A DNA stretch of 64,000 nt from CAZQFV01 sp964613665. GTDB taxonomy: Bacteria; Chloroflexota; Chloroflexia; DTKN01. This document shows positions 31,614 to 39,866 of the stretch, in pieces. A model generated the notes under the pieces. The model had not been told where the DNA came from and searched no databases. It was given only the letters and a program-made list of their open reading frames with translations. A program made the position numbers and the translations under genes. The stretch is taken from contig CAZTIG010000005.1 in NCBI GenBank assembly GCA_964613665.1, forward strand, positions 39,801 through 103,800, given 5' to 3'. Each line of letters begins with the position of its first letter. The first letter of the stretch is position 1.

Positions 31614-31687
31614 GGTGCCCGGCGGGGATCGAACCCGCAACCTTCTGATCCACAGTCAGACGCTCCGCCAATTGAACTACGGGCACC
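31614..31687 (-). tRNA. tRNA-His (GTG)
   Basis: A full cloverleaf on the minus strand: acceptor GTGCCCG/CGGGCAC, D arm TAGTTCAATTGGC, anticodon loop with GTG (CTGACTGTGGATCAG), and T arm GCGGGTTCGATCCCCGC. It has the tRNA-His features of a G at -1 (31687) and C73 (31614). CCA is not encoded. A perfect promoter lies 13 bp upstream. Confidence 0.97.
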
Positions 31688-31699
31688 GCGGACATTGCT

Positions 31700-31728
31700 A
31701 GTATACCGCGGACGGGGCGTTCTGTCAA
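31700..31728 (-). promoter_or_regulatory. tRNA-His promoter
   Basis: On the minus strand TTGACA (31723-31728), 17 bp, TATACT (31700-31705). Predicted start is about 31692, 5 nt before the mature tRNA. Confidence 0.9.
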
Positions 31729-31735
31729 ACGGGCG

Positions 31736-32212
31736 CTACGCGCCCCGGCGGCGCGAGCGCTTGGCCCTGTCGGGGCCGCGGTGCCCACGCCAGGACCACC
31801 CCTCCGCCGGCCTGCCGGCCTCCCCGTCGGTTGTCAGCGGCCATCCCTGGCGCAGGAACTCCAGGACCCGCTCCTGCACCTCCTGCTCCGTAAGGTCGTC
31901 CGTGGGTAGGTACAGGTCGCAATAGGCCCGCGCATCGGCCAGGCGGCCGCGCTGCTGGGCCACGGCCTCCTCATCAAAGTCGCCCCGCCCCAGGCGAGCG
32001 TTGATCGTCCCGGCCTTGGCGTCCAGGCAGATCAGGACGTTCGGCGGGCCGTGCGCCCGCCACATGCCCTGGACGAAGGAGTGCTCCTGGGCCACGCTGG
32101 TGGCATTGTAGCCATGGCGTCGCAGGGCCTCGGCCAGCACCGTCTTCCCCGAGGCACACACCCCCACGATGGCAACGCGCGGGCGGTCACGGCGCACACG
32201 AGCCTCCTTCAT
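31736..32212 (-). CDS. P-loop kinase-like NTPase
   Basis: 158 aa with Walker A GVCASGKT near the N-terminus, a hydrophobic strand VLICLDAK and an Arg-rich C-terminus. The size and a GxxxxGKT loop at the start suggest a nucleotide or small-metabolite kinase, but no lid or substrate motif is recognised. The ATG overlaps the stop of the TIM-barrel gene (ATGA). Confidence 0.7.
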   Translation of the reverse strand: MKEARVRRDRPRVAIVGVCASGKTVLAEALRRHGYNATSVAQEHSFVQGMWRAHGPPNVLICLDAKAGTINARLGRGDFDEEAVAQQRGRLADARAYCDLYLPTDDLTEQEVQERVLEFLRQGWPLTTDGEAGRPAEGWSWRGHRGPDRAKRSRRRGA

Positions 32213-33000
32213 AGTCCGAGCACGCGGCGTAGGTAGAGCAGGCTGTCCTCGACCTTCTGCCGGCCGCCCTGGACCTCCAGGACCAGCCGTGGTGGCCGTG
32301 GGGACAGCAGCAACAGCGGCAGCAGCCGGTCATAGTCCACGATCCCCTCCTGCAGTGCGTCGTGGCTGTCCGTCCGACCGTCGTTGTTGTGCAGGTGGAT
32401 AGAAGCCAGGCGACGGTCCAGTGTGGCGAGCCAGTCGGCCAACGGCCGGCGGGAGTAGACGCTGGCGTGGCCGGCGTCCAGGCATGCCCACACAACCGGG
32501 GAATCGACAGCGTCCACCAGGTCGCGCAGCAGGCCCGGGTGCGGCTCCCAGGCGTTCTCCAAGTGCACCTGCAGGCCCAGCCGGCCGGCCTCCTCGGCCA
32601 GGTCGCGCCAGAAGGCGGCGCTGCGCTGCACCCAGCGCCGGTCGAACCCAGGGGCACGGATCAGCGGGTTGTAGCCCGTGTGAAAGATGACTGCGGCGGC
32701 CCCGATGGCAGCGGCCACCTCGAAGGAACGGAGGTAACGATCGCGGCAAAAGGCCACCAGCGCCCGGTCGCGCAAGCCCGGGTTGAGGTCGGAATGGGGG
32801 CCGTGCAGATGGCGCTCGCCTGGGATTTGCTCGAGGAGCGGGCGCAGCTCCTCCAGGCGAGCGCGCCAGTCGCCGTCCAGCAGGTCCGGATCGGCAAAGT
32901 CGCCCACCTCGACGCCGAGCCGATTCTGCCGGGCCAGGGCTGGCACGTAGGCCCAGCCTTCGCGCTGGCAGGCCAGCAGCAGGGTCAAAGAGCCGCCCAC
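32209..33000 (-). CDS. sugar phosphate isomerase/epimerase family (xylose isomerase-like TIM barrel)
   Basis: 263 aa. Metal-site residues typical of the AP-endonuclease-2/xylose isomerase-like fold are visible: HLHGPHSD, IFHTGYN, LQVHLENAW (Glu), CLDAGHASVY (Asp/His), IHLHNNDGR and LVLEVQ (Glu). Substrate unknown. GTG start at 33000, 4 bp after the GT2 stop. Confidence 0.8.
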   Translation of the reverse strand: MGGSLTLLLACQREGWAYVPALARQNRLGVEVGDFADPDLLDGDWRARLEELRPLLEQIPGERHLHGPHSDLNPGLRDRALVAFCRDRYLRSFEVAAAIGAAAVIFHTGYNPLIRAPGFDRRWVQRSAAFWRDLAEEAGRLGLQVHLENAWEPHPGLLRDLVDAVDSPVVWACLDAGHASVYSRRPLADWLATLDRRLASIHLHNNDGRTDSHDALQEGIVDYDRLLPLLLLSPRPPRLVLEVQGGRQKVEDSLLYLRRVLGL

Positions 33001-33004
33001 CGTC

Positions 33005-33955
33005 TCACTCCAGCAGCAGCCGGGCCAACTCCTCCAACGGCGCCGTGCGGGAAGCTTGGGTGCGCCGGCGCGCGGGCAGCCACGCGGGCCACAGGAGCAG
33101 GCCGGCGGCCTGCCCCCGCAGCCGGGCTCGCGCCGCAGGCCCGCGAAAGGCGCGCAGGGCCTCGCCGGCGATACGTAGCTGCGCCCGCACGACTTTGCCC
33201 AGATGCCGGCGCAGCAGCGCGCCCGGCACGTCCTTGATCAGCACCAGCAGGGTGTTCCGCCCGACCAGGTACGAAGCCAGCGGTCCGCCCGCCGTGGCGC
33301 TGACCTTGTGATAGACAACGGCCCCGGGCACGAAACGGCAGATGTGGCCGCGCAACCGTGCCCGCCAGGCCAGGTCGACATCCTCCAGGTACATGAAAAG
33401 GCGCTCGTCCAGAGGGCCCGGCCCTGTGCTCAGCTCGTCCAACAGCGCCCGCCGGTAGTAGCCCGCCGCGCCGCAGGGCCCAAAGACCTCGGCCTGGCCG
33501 TCGTACTGGCCGCGGTCCTCTTCCCAGACGCCGCGGTTACGCGGGATGCCGTCGGCACCGTAGAGGTCGCCGGCCGAGTGCAGGATGTCGCGCCGGTCCA
33601 GCAGGCGAACCTTGCTGGCGAGCATGGCCGCGGTAGGGTGTTCAGCAGCCGCCTGCGCCAGGGCCGCCAGCCAGCCTGGGTCGGCCACGGTATCGTTGTT
33701 CAGGAGGACGATCCCGTCTCCTTCCGCCAGGCGCAGCCCCTGGTTGATAGCCGCCGCCAGGCCGCGGTTGCGCCCCAGGACCAGGAGCCGTACCTGGGGG
33801 TGATGCTCCCGCACCCAGTCGACCGACCCGTCCGAGGAGCCATCGTCCACGACGATGGTACGGAAGTCGTGGTAGGTCTGCGCACGGAGCGACTCCAGAC
33901 AGGCCGGCAGGTGCGCCATGCCGTTGTACGTGGGAACCAGGACCGACAGGGCCAC
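33005..33955 (-). CDS. glycosyltransferase family 2
   Basis: 316 aa, a GT-A fold rhamnosyltransferase-like enzyme. LVPTYNGMAHLPACL and VDDGSSDGSVDW form the nucleotide-sugar site. NNDT supplies the DxD-like metal motif. The C-terminal EDVDLAWRARLRG is typical of WbbL-type transferases. No membrane anchor. GTG start at 33955 preceded by GGGGAG; the upstream extension is Arg/Pro-rich and rejected. Confidence 0.88.
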   Translation of the reverse strand: MALSVLVPTYNGMAHLPACLESLRAQTYHDFRTIVVDDGSSDGSVDWVREHHPQVRLLVLGRNRGLAAAINQGLRLAEGDGIVLLNNDTVADPGWLAALAQAAAEHPTAAMLASKVRLLDRRDILHSAGDLYGADGIPRNRGVWEEDRGQYDGQAEVFGPCGAAGYYRRALLDELSTGPGPLDERLFMYLEDVDLAWRARLRGHICRFVPGAVVYHKVSATAGGPLASYLVGRNTLLVLIKDVPGALLRRHLGKVVRAQLRIAGEALRAFRGPAARARLRGQAAGLLLWPAWLPARRRTQASRTAPLEELARLLLE

Positions 33956-34052
33956 GGCCGCGCTCTCCCCGGGAGGACGCTGGGGCCGCTGGCGCACGTC
34001 AGCCCCGTGCAGCGCACCTCTCGTCCTCCATCCCCGCGCCGCGGCGAGAGCT

Positions 34053-34442
34053 CTAGCCGAGCTCCTCGCCGAAGGCGGCACGCACCTCGGGCCGGAAGAG
34101 GTACCACAGCGTCAGGCCGCCGATAGCCGTGCCAACGGGGATGTTCAGCAGGCGCAGGCAGGAAAGGATGATGGCGCCCATCCGGCCCCACGGCTTCATC
34201 TGCCACAGGCCCCAGCCGACGGCGGCGTTGGCCGCGGCGATGAGCAGAAGCAGGACCACGCCCACGACGGCGACGATGATCGTGACCGTCATGGCGATCC
34301 CGGCATCCGGGGTTCGCTCCGCCGCCACGGCCACAGCGGTGATCACGGGGATCAGGACCACCAGGCAGGCGCCCAGAACGCACAGGCCTGCCTCCACATA
34401 GTGGTAGATGCTGACCAGGGTAACTCCTTCGGGTCGTTTCAT
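34053..34442 (-). CDS. small polytopic membrane protein
   Basis: 129 aa with about four hydrophobic segments: AGLCVLGACLVVLIPVITAV, MTVTIIVAVVGVVLLLLIAA, and two weaker ones around the WGLWQMKPWGR turn. AAGGAGGAGG precedes the ATG. No family recognised beyond similarity in layout to small DUF2127/DoxX-like four-helix proteins. Lies between rpe and the GT2 gene, same strand. Confidence 0.75.
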   Translation of the reverse strand: MKRPEGVTLVSIYHYVEAGLCVLGACLVVLIPVITAVAVAAERTPDAGIAMTVTIIVAVVGVVLLLLIAAANAAVGWGLWQMKPWGRMGAIILSCLRLLNIPVGTAIGGLTLWYLFRPEVRAAFGEELG

Positions 34443-34501
34443 CGGCCTCCTCCTTGCGCGGTGCCTCGGACCAATCCAGTGCATGAGCGGGGGCTTGCCG
34501 C

Positions 34502-35176
34502 TCACCGCCCGTCCAGTGCCGCCACCACCGCCCGCAGTCGCCCCAGCGCCGCCGCGGGGCCATCGCTCGCCGCGAAGACGGCCGCACCGGCCACCAGGAC
34601 GTTCGCCCCGGCCTTGACCACCGCTGGGGCGGTGCTCTCGTCGATCCCCCCGTCCACAGCCAGCTCGAGCCGTTCCAGGCCACGCTCTCCCAGAATGCGC
34701 CGCAGGCGGGCGATCTTGTCCACGGCGCCGGGGATGAACGCCTGGCCGCCAAAGCCCGGGTTCACCGTCATCAGCAGGACCACGTCCAGGTCGGGCAGGA
34801 TCTCCTCGAGCACGGTCAGCGGGGTCGACGGGTTCAGGGCCGCGCCGGCCCGGCAGCCCAGCTCGTGGATGCGGGCCACCACGCGATGCAGGTGCCGGCA
34901 GGCCTCCGGGTGGACGAGCAGGGCCTGGACCCCGGCCTCGGCCAGCGGCTCCAGGAGCCACTCCGGCGACTCGACCATCAAGTGGGCGTAAAAGGGCAGC
35001 CGCGTCACCGGGCGCAGGGCGCGGACCACCAGCGGGCCAAAGGTCAGGTTGGGCACAAAGTGCCCGTCCATCAGGTCCAGGTGCAACAGGTCGGCGCCGG
35101 CCTGCTCGACCTGGCGGACCTGCTCCCCCAGCCGGGAGAAGTCGGCGGACAGGATGGACGGCGCCAGCAGGACCAT
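34502..35176 (-). CDS. rpe: ribulose-phosphate 3-epimerase
   Basis: 224-aa TIM barrel. PSILSADFSRL, HLDLMDGHFVPNLTFGP (metal His/Asp and catalytic Asp), HLMVESPE, MTVNPGFGGQ and the second catalytic Asp in VDGGI are intact. It interconverts ribulose-5-P and xylulose-5-P in the pentose phosphate pathway. The window also encodes a transaldolase and a class II FBPase. The ATG at 35176 lies one base after the ABC-2 permease stop. Confidence 0.96.
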   Translation of the reverse strand: MVLLAPSILSADFSRLGEQVRQVEQAGADLLHLDLMDGHFVPNLTFGPLVVRALRPVTRLPFYAHLMVESPEWLLEPLAEAGVQALLVHPEACRHLHRVVARIHELGCRAGAALNPSTPLTVLEEILPDLDVVLLMTVNPGFGGQAFIPGAVDKIARLRRILGERGLERLELAVDGGIDESTAPAVVKAGANVLVAGAAVFAASDGPAAALGRLRAVVAALDGR

Positions 35177-35177
35177 T

Positions 35178-36635
35178 TTACCTCCCCATGACCCAGAAGA
35201 GCACGAGCGGCGTCAGGTACATCTCCAGCAGGCTGGCCACGAGCATCAGAGGCAGCACCAGCAGGACAAAGACCTTGAGAAAATCGGCCAGGCCCAGGAG
35301 GAGCGTCTCGCCCAGGGTGAACCCGCGTGGCGGAGAGAGGACCCGGGCCCCCATACGCAGCCCGACGGACGCCGCCAACACGGCCGCGGGGATCTCCAGA
35401 ACGCCGTGCGGCCAGACCGAGGCCATGAGGGGGCGCACGTCCAGCCCCAGCGCGCTCACTTGCCCCACCAGGTAGCCCAGGACGCCGGAGACCAGGAAGA
35501 GGGGAGCCACCGCCGTCGCCCCGAAGCTAAAGATGCTCCCCAGGGTAGAGATGGCCACGGCCCGAACGTTGTGCAGGAAGATGCCCAGCGAAGGCAGGCC
35601 CAGAACGCCCGACATCCTGGCCAGGCTGGCGCGGGCTTTTTCCGCGCTCAGGGTGTCCAGTCCGGTGACGGCGGCGGGGGGGCGGTCGGTCCAGCCGTAG
35701 GTCCAGCCCAGGGCGAAGGCGCCGGCCATCACCAGCAGGACCACCAGGAGCGCCCCCCGGCTCTGCCGCAGCACCTGGGGAATGTCCTGCCGATAGAGCC
35801 GGCCCAGGGTGAACCGCGCCGAGGGCAGGCGGGCCAGCGCCGCGCGCGGCTCCTGCCGCACAAAGCCCCAGAAGGTGCGCCATGTGCGCCGCACGTCGAT
35901 GCGGTCCATCGTGCGCGCCAGCAGGTCCTCGCGGTTGAACAGGCGGATGCCCATGCGGATCAGGCCCAGGTCGATCAGCACCTGGGCGGCGACGATCAGC
36001 CAGAGCACCTGGCGCTGCTCGTAGAGAATGACCATGGCCTGCAGCTGCACCAGCAACATCGCCGGGAGGACGATGAAGCTGGCCAGGAGGTTGGCCGCGC
36101 GCACGCTGGTCGCGTTGCTGGAGACGACCACCGCCCCGGCCACCATGCCCAGCGCCAGCGTCAGCGTCAGCAGGCAGATCTGCAGCAGCAGGTCCGGGGC
36201 GACGTGCTGGCCGGTGATCAGCGGGAGGCCGAAAGCAAAGATCGAGATGGCCACGATGCTGCCGAGCACGGGCAGCGTCAGCGCGGACACCAGCTTGCCC
36301 ACGTAGAGGGCACCGTCGTGGATCGGGGTGGAGAGAAGCGCCTCCAGGGTGTTGCGCTCCTTTTCCCCGACGAACGACTCCAGGGCGATGACCAGGGAGA
36401 ACGAGATGGGGAAGAAGCCGACGACCATCGCCGCAAAGGGGATGAGCTGCGTCAGCACCAGCTCCGGGTTGCGCTGGATGTAGGTGATGTAGTTGATGCC
36501 GAACTTGCTGGCGTAGATGACCAACCAGGGGAACAAGAAGGTCAACAGGGCAACCGGCGTGACAATGCGCCAGTCGCTCAGGCTGTCGCGCAGCTCGCGT
36601 CGGACCACCAGCAGGGTGCGCCGCCACTGGCTCAT
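35178..36635 (-). CDS. ABC-2 permease fused to a SpoIIM-like domain
   Basis: 485 aa. The N-terminal half (~1-240) is an ABC-2 type permease: a first helix after DWRIVTPVALLTFLFPWLVI, then GEKERNTLEALLSTPI typical of ABC-2 loops and several membrane spans. The C-terminal half (~290-485) matches the SpoIIM/DUF95 family: FLHNVRAVAISTLGSIFSFG, then WPHGVLEIPA, with about five helices. The combination in one protein is unusual. Its ATG overlaps the stop of the ATP-binding partner gene. Confidence 0.82.
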   Translation of the reverse strand: MSQWRRTLLVVRRELRDSLSDWRIVTPVALLTFLFPWLVIYASKFGINYITYIQRNPELVLTQLIPFAAMVVGFFPISFSLVIALESFVGEKERNTLEALLSTPIHDGALYVGKLVSALTLPVLGSIVAISIFAFGLPLITGQHVAPDLLLQICLLTLTLALGMVAGAVVVSSNATSVRAANLLASFIVLPAMLLVQLQAMVILYEQRQVLWLIVAAQVLIDLGLIRMGIRLFNREDLLARTMDRIDVRRTWRTFWGFVRQEPRAALARLPSARFTLGRLYRQDIPQVLRQSRGALLVVLLVMAGAFALGWTYGWTDRPPAAVTGLDTLSAEKARASLARMSGVLGLPSLGIFLHNVRAVAISTLGSIFSFGATAVAPLFLVSGVLGYLVGQVSALGLDVRPLMASVWPHGVLEIPAAVLAASVGLRMGARVLSPPRGFTLGETLLLGLADFLKVFVLLVLPLMLVASLLEMYLTPLVLFWVMGR

Positions 36636-37603
36636 GGGACTCGCTCCCCGCGCCGGTGGAGCAGCGCGGCGGTCTCACTGAGGGCCTCGTCGCCAGCGGA
36701 GACGATGCGCAGATAGACCTCTTCCATGCTGGCGGGAACCTCGCTCAAGGTGACCACCTCCGCCCCGATCTCGGCCATGCAGCGGAGCACGAGGGGATTG
36801 ATCTCGACGGGATCGGGGGCCAGGTAGCGCAGCCAGGTGGGCCCCTGGTCGACGACCTGGGCGATGCGTTCCAGCGCCGGCCCGACCCCATCGAGGGGGC
36901 CGTTCAGGCGCAGCTCCATCACCGGCGGGCCGAGCAGCCGGCGGCGCAGGTTGGGGGGCGTGTCCAGGGCGATGATACGGCCCAGGCGGATGATGGCGAT
37001 GCGGTCGGCCAGGACCTCCGCCTCGACCAGGTTGTGCGTGCAGATGAGGAGGGTCCGGCCGGCCTGCTTCAGCTCAGCGATGCATTCGCGCACCAGGCGC
37101 GCGCTGCCGGGGTCCATCGCCGACGTCGGCTCGTCGAGCAGCAACACGGGAGGATCGTGCACCAGGGCGCGCGCCAGGGCCACCTTCTGGCGCATGCCCT
37201 TGGAGAAATCGCCCAGACGCAGGCGGCGGGCGTCCCAGACCTCGAACCGGCGCAGCAGCTCCTCGCTGCGGGCGCGCCGCCGGGCGGCGGACAGGCCGTG
37301 GATCGCCCCGAAAAAGTCCAGGTACTCCTGGGCGGCCATACGGTCGTAGAGGCCGGGGAACTCGGTGAGCAAGCCGACCTTCTCGCGCACCCGCAGCGGG
37401 TCGGCGGCGACGTCGTGGCCGGCGACGACCGCCCGCCCGCGTGTGGGCTGCAGGATAGCCGCCAGCATGCGCACGGTGGTGGTCTTGCCGGCCCCGTTGG
37501 GACCGAGGAGGACAACGAGCTCGCCGGGGCGGACGTCCAGGCTGACGTCGCTGACGGCGAGGAAACCGGAAAAGTCCTTGGCCAAACCGCTCGCTTCGAT
37601 CAT
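36632..37603 (-). CDS. ABC transporter ATP-binding protein
   Basis: 323 aa. Walker A GPNGAGKTT, Q-loop in LLTEFPGLYDRM, signature DFSKGMRQKVALARAL (S-K-G-M rather than S-G-G-Q), Walker B PPVLLLDEPTSAMDP and H-switch CTHN. A ~100-aa C-terminal domain follows, as in CcmA/NatA-type exporters. It pairs with the downstream ABC-2/SpoIIM permease (ATGA overlap). Substrate unknown. ATG at 37603. Confidence 0.92.
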   Translation of the reverse strand: MIEASGLAKDFSGFLAVSDVSLDVRPGELVVLLGPNGAGKTTTVRMLAAILQPTRGRAVVAGHDVAADPLRVREKVGLLTEFPGLYDRMAAQEYLDFFGAIHGLSAARRRARSEELLRRFEVWDARRLRLGDFSKGMRQKVALARALVHDPPVLLLDEPTSAMDPGSARLVRECIAELKQAGRTLLICTHNLVEAEVLADRIAIIRLGRIIALDTPPNLRRRLLGPPVMELRLNGPLDGVGPALERIAQVVDQGPTWLRYLAPDPVEINPLVLRCMAEIGAEVVTLSEVPASMEEVYLRIVSAGDEALSETAALLHRRGERVP

Positions 37604-37648
37604 CGTGTGCGCCCTCGGACCGGGCCCAGCGGCCGGCCCGGCGAGCGT

Positions 37649-37711
37649 ATTATACCACAACATGGGCGGAGGCGCTGCCTCCTTGACTTGCCGGCCTGTC
37701 CGTGGTATCCT
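37649..37711. promoter_or_regulatory. divergent promoters of the ABC operon (minus) and M3 peptidase (plus)
   Basis: Minus strand: -10 TATAAT at 37649-37654, with no good -35. Plus strand: TTGACT (37683-37688), 17 bp, TATCCT (37706-37711, extended TGG). The plus leader is ~180 nt long (to 37897); I see no riboswitch in it. Confidence 0.7.
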
Positions 37712-37897
37712 GTTCACCACCAACCGCCGGGACTCGCGGCAGGCTGCGCTGCTCGAGGAAGCCGGTCTGCAGCGCCGCCTGGCCTCGCGATCGCCGGATG
37801 GCCGCACGTATTGGGTCTGCTGCGAGACCACGCCGACGGCCAGGGGCCGTGGGCGAAGCGGCCGTACGCACCGTAGAGCACCCCCAAGGAGGAACCT

Positions 37898-39598
37898 ATG
37901 CCAACCACGCTTCCCGCCGATACGGCCGCTCTGCTGGACTGGTCCTGGGACGAGATCGAGCCGCACTACCGCGAGCTGGAGGCCCGCCCGCTCGGTGCCG
38001 CCACCGTGGAGGGCTTCCTGGCCGACTGGACCCGCCTGCACGATCTGGTCGATGAGCTCGACAGCCGCCTCTACGTTGCCACCACCCTCAACACGGCCGA
38101 CAGCGAGGCCGAGCGGCGCTACAGAACCTGCCTGGAGGAGATCGACCCGCCCTTCAAGGCGGCCGAGCAGCGCCTGAAGGAGAAGCTGCTGGCCAGTGGC
38201 CTGAAGCCGGCCGGCATGGCCGTCCCGCTGCGCCGCATGCGCACCGAGGCTGCCCTCTTCCGCCAGGCCAACCTGCCCCTCCAGACCGAGGAGAACAAGC
38301 TCGTCGTCGAGTTCAACAAGATCATCGGCGCACAGAGCGTGACGTGGGACGGCCAGGAGCGCACCATCGCCCAACTCCGCCCGGTCTACCAGGAGCAGGA
38401 CCGTGCCCGCCGGGAAGAGGCCTGGCGGCTGGCCGCCGCCCGCCAGCTGGCCGACCGCGAGACCATCGACGACCTCTGGCGGCAGTTCCTACCGCTGCGT
38501 CGGCAGATGGCCGCCAACGCCGGCTTCGCCGACTACCGCTCCTTCCGCTGGCTGCAGCGCATGCGCTTCGACTACACCCCGGCCGACTGCGCCCGGTTCC
38601 AACAGGCCATCGAGGAGGTCGTCGTCCCGGCCGCCGCGCGCGTCTACGAACGCCGACGGCGGCGGCTTGGGGTGGCCACCCTGCGCCCTTGGGACCAGAA
38701 CGTCGACCCGCTGGGCCGGCCGCCCCTGGCGCCCTTTCGGGACGTCGCCGAGCTCCAGCGCCGCGGCGCGGCCATCTTTCACCGCGTCGACCCGCAGCTC
38801 GGCCGCTACTTTGACACCATGATCGCCGAGGGCCTGCTCGACCTGGGGAACCGCAAGAACAAAGCGCCTGGAGCCTACAGCCAGGGCTTTTCCGCGGTGA
38901 AGCGGCCCTTTATCTTCGCCAACGCCGTCGGCCTGCACGACGACGTCATGACGCTGCTGCACGAGGCCGGCCACGCCTTTCACATGTTCGAGCGCAGCCG
39001 CCTGCCCTACCACCAGCAGCGCCCCGCCGGGTCCGAGATGAACGAGGTGGCCTCCATGGCCATGGAGCTGTTGGCCTCGCCGTACCTGGCGCAGGAGGAA
39101 GGCGGTTTCTACAGCCGCGACGACGCCGCCCGCGCCGTGGTCGAGCACCTGGAGAGCAACCTGCTCTTCTGGCCCTACATGGCAGTGGTGGACGCCTTCC
39201 AGCACTGGGTCTATGAGCAGCCCGACGCCGCCATGGAGCCGCGCAACTGTGATGCCCAGTGGGCAGCCCTGTGGCGGCGCTTCCGCGTTGGCGAGGACTG
39301 GAGCGGGCTGGAGGAGGAGATGGCCACCGGCTGGCAGCGCAAGCATCACATCCACTGCTGGCCCTTTTACTACGTGGAGTACGGCCTGGCCCAGCTGGGG
39401 GCGGCGCAGGTATGGGCAAACGCACTGCGCGACCAGGCCGGGGCGGTGGCCAGCTACCGCCGCGCCCTGGCCCTGGGCGGCACCGTGCCGCTGCCGGACC
39501 TCTATGCCGCTGCCGGCGCGCGCTTCGCCTTCGACGCGGCCACACTGGGAGAGGCGGTCGCCCTGATGGAGAGCACCATCGCCGGGCTGGATACCTGA
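37898..39598 (+). CDS. M3 family oligoendopeptidase F-like metallopeptidase
   Basis: 566 aa with the zinc motif HEAGHAFH (H355-E-x-x-H359) and a downstream Glu-bearing helix (EMNEVASMAMELL). It belongs to the pepF/M3B clade that cleaves short peptides in the cytoplasm. AAGGAGG precedes the ATG. The C-terminal HIHCWPFYYVEYGLAQLGA block is typical of the family. Monocistronic by its own promoter and a 268-bp gap after it. Confidence 0.94.
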   Translation: MPTTLPADTAALLDWSWDEIEPHYRELEARPLGAATVEGFLADWTRLHDLVDELDSRLYVATTLNTADSEAERRYRTCLEEIDPPFKAAEQRLKEKLLASGLKPAGMAVPLRRMRTEAALFRQANLPLQTEENKLVVEFNKIIGAQSVTWDGQERTIAQLRPVYQEQDRARREEAWRLAAARQLADRETIDDLWRQFLPLRRQMAANAGFADYRSFRWLQRMRFDYTPADCARFQQAIEEVVVPAAARVYERRRRRLGVATLRPWDQNVDPLGRPPLAPFRDVAELQRRGAAIFHRVDPQLGRYFDTMIAEGLLDLGNRKNKAPGAYSQGFSAVKRPFIFANAVGLHDDVMTLLHEAGHAFHMFERSRLPYHQQRPAGSEMNEVASMAMELLASPYLAQEEGGFYSRDDAARAVVEHLESNLLFWPYMAVVDAFQHWVYEQPDAAMEPRNCDAQWAALWRRFRVGEDWSGLEEEMATGWQRKHHIHCWPFYYVEYGLAQLGAAQVWANALRDQAGAVASYRRALALGGTVPLPDLYAAAGARFAFDAATLGEAVALMESTIAGLDT

Positions 39599-39736
39599 GG
39601 TGTCCGGGCGACGAGCCGCGCCGCCGCGGCCCTCAGCCCCTGGGTGGGAGTGCCGCACCGGGACCTTTCGGGACCCTAGCTGACCATTCCGACAGGAGTG
39701 ACCATCGTCGGCGCCCCTGGCCCCTGGCGCTGACGA

Positions 39737-39765
39737 TTGCCACGCCGCCGCGCGTATGGTATAAT
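39737..39765 (+). promoter_or_regulatory. promoter of the GT4-ttcA operon
   Basis: TTGCCA (39737-39742), 17 bp, extended -10 TGGTATAAT (TATAAT at 39760-39765). The rest of the 39599-39866 gap holds no gene; a weak 26-codon frame (39782-39862) ends at the GT4 ribosome site. Confidence 0.85.
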
Positions 39766-39866
39766 GGGGCCGGCAGGGCTCATGTCCCTGCAGCAGCGGA
39801 CGGACCGGTTGCCACCACAGCGGATGTCTCGAGGGATCTGCACGCGGCGACGCCAGGAGTGAGACG

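Noticed and set aside
34443..34961. N-terminal extension of the small membrane protein to 302 aa
   Set aside because: It is antisense-like Arg/Gly-rich sequence overlapping rpe; the ATG at 34442 has a strong AAGGAGGAGG.
37700..37897. Possible small protein in the M3 peptidase leader
   Set aside because: Two frames are open but neither has a ribosome site plus protein-like composition; only leader sequence is supported.
39782..39862. 26-codon upstream ORF before the GT4 gene
   Set aside because: Weak ribosome site and Arg/Gln-rich composition; its stop at the GT4 ribosome site may be chance.
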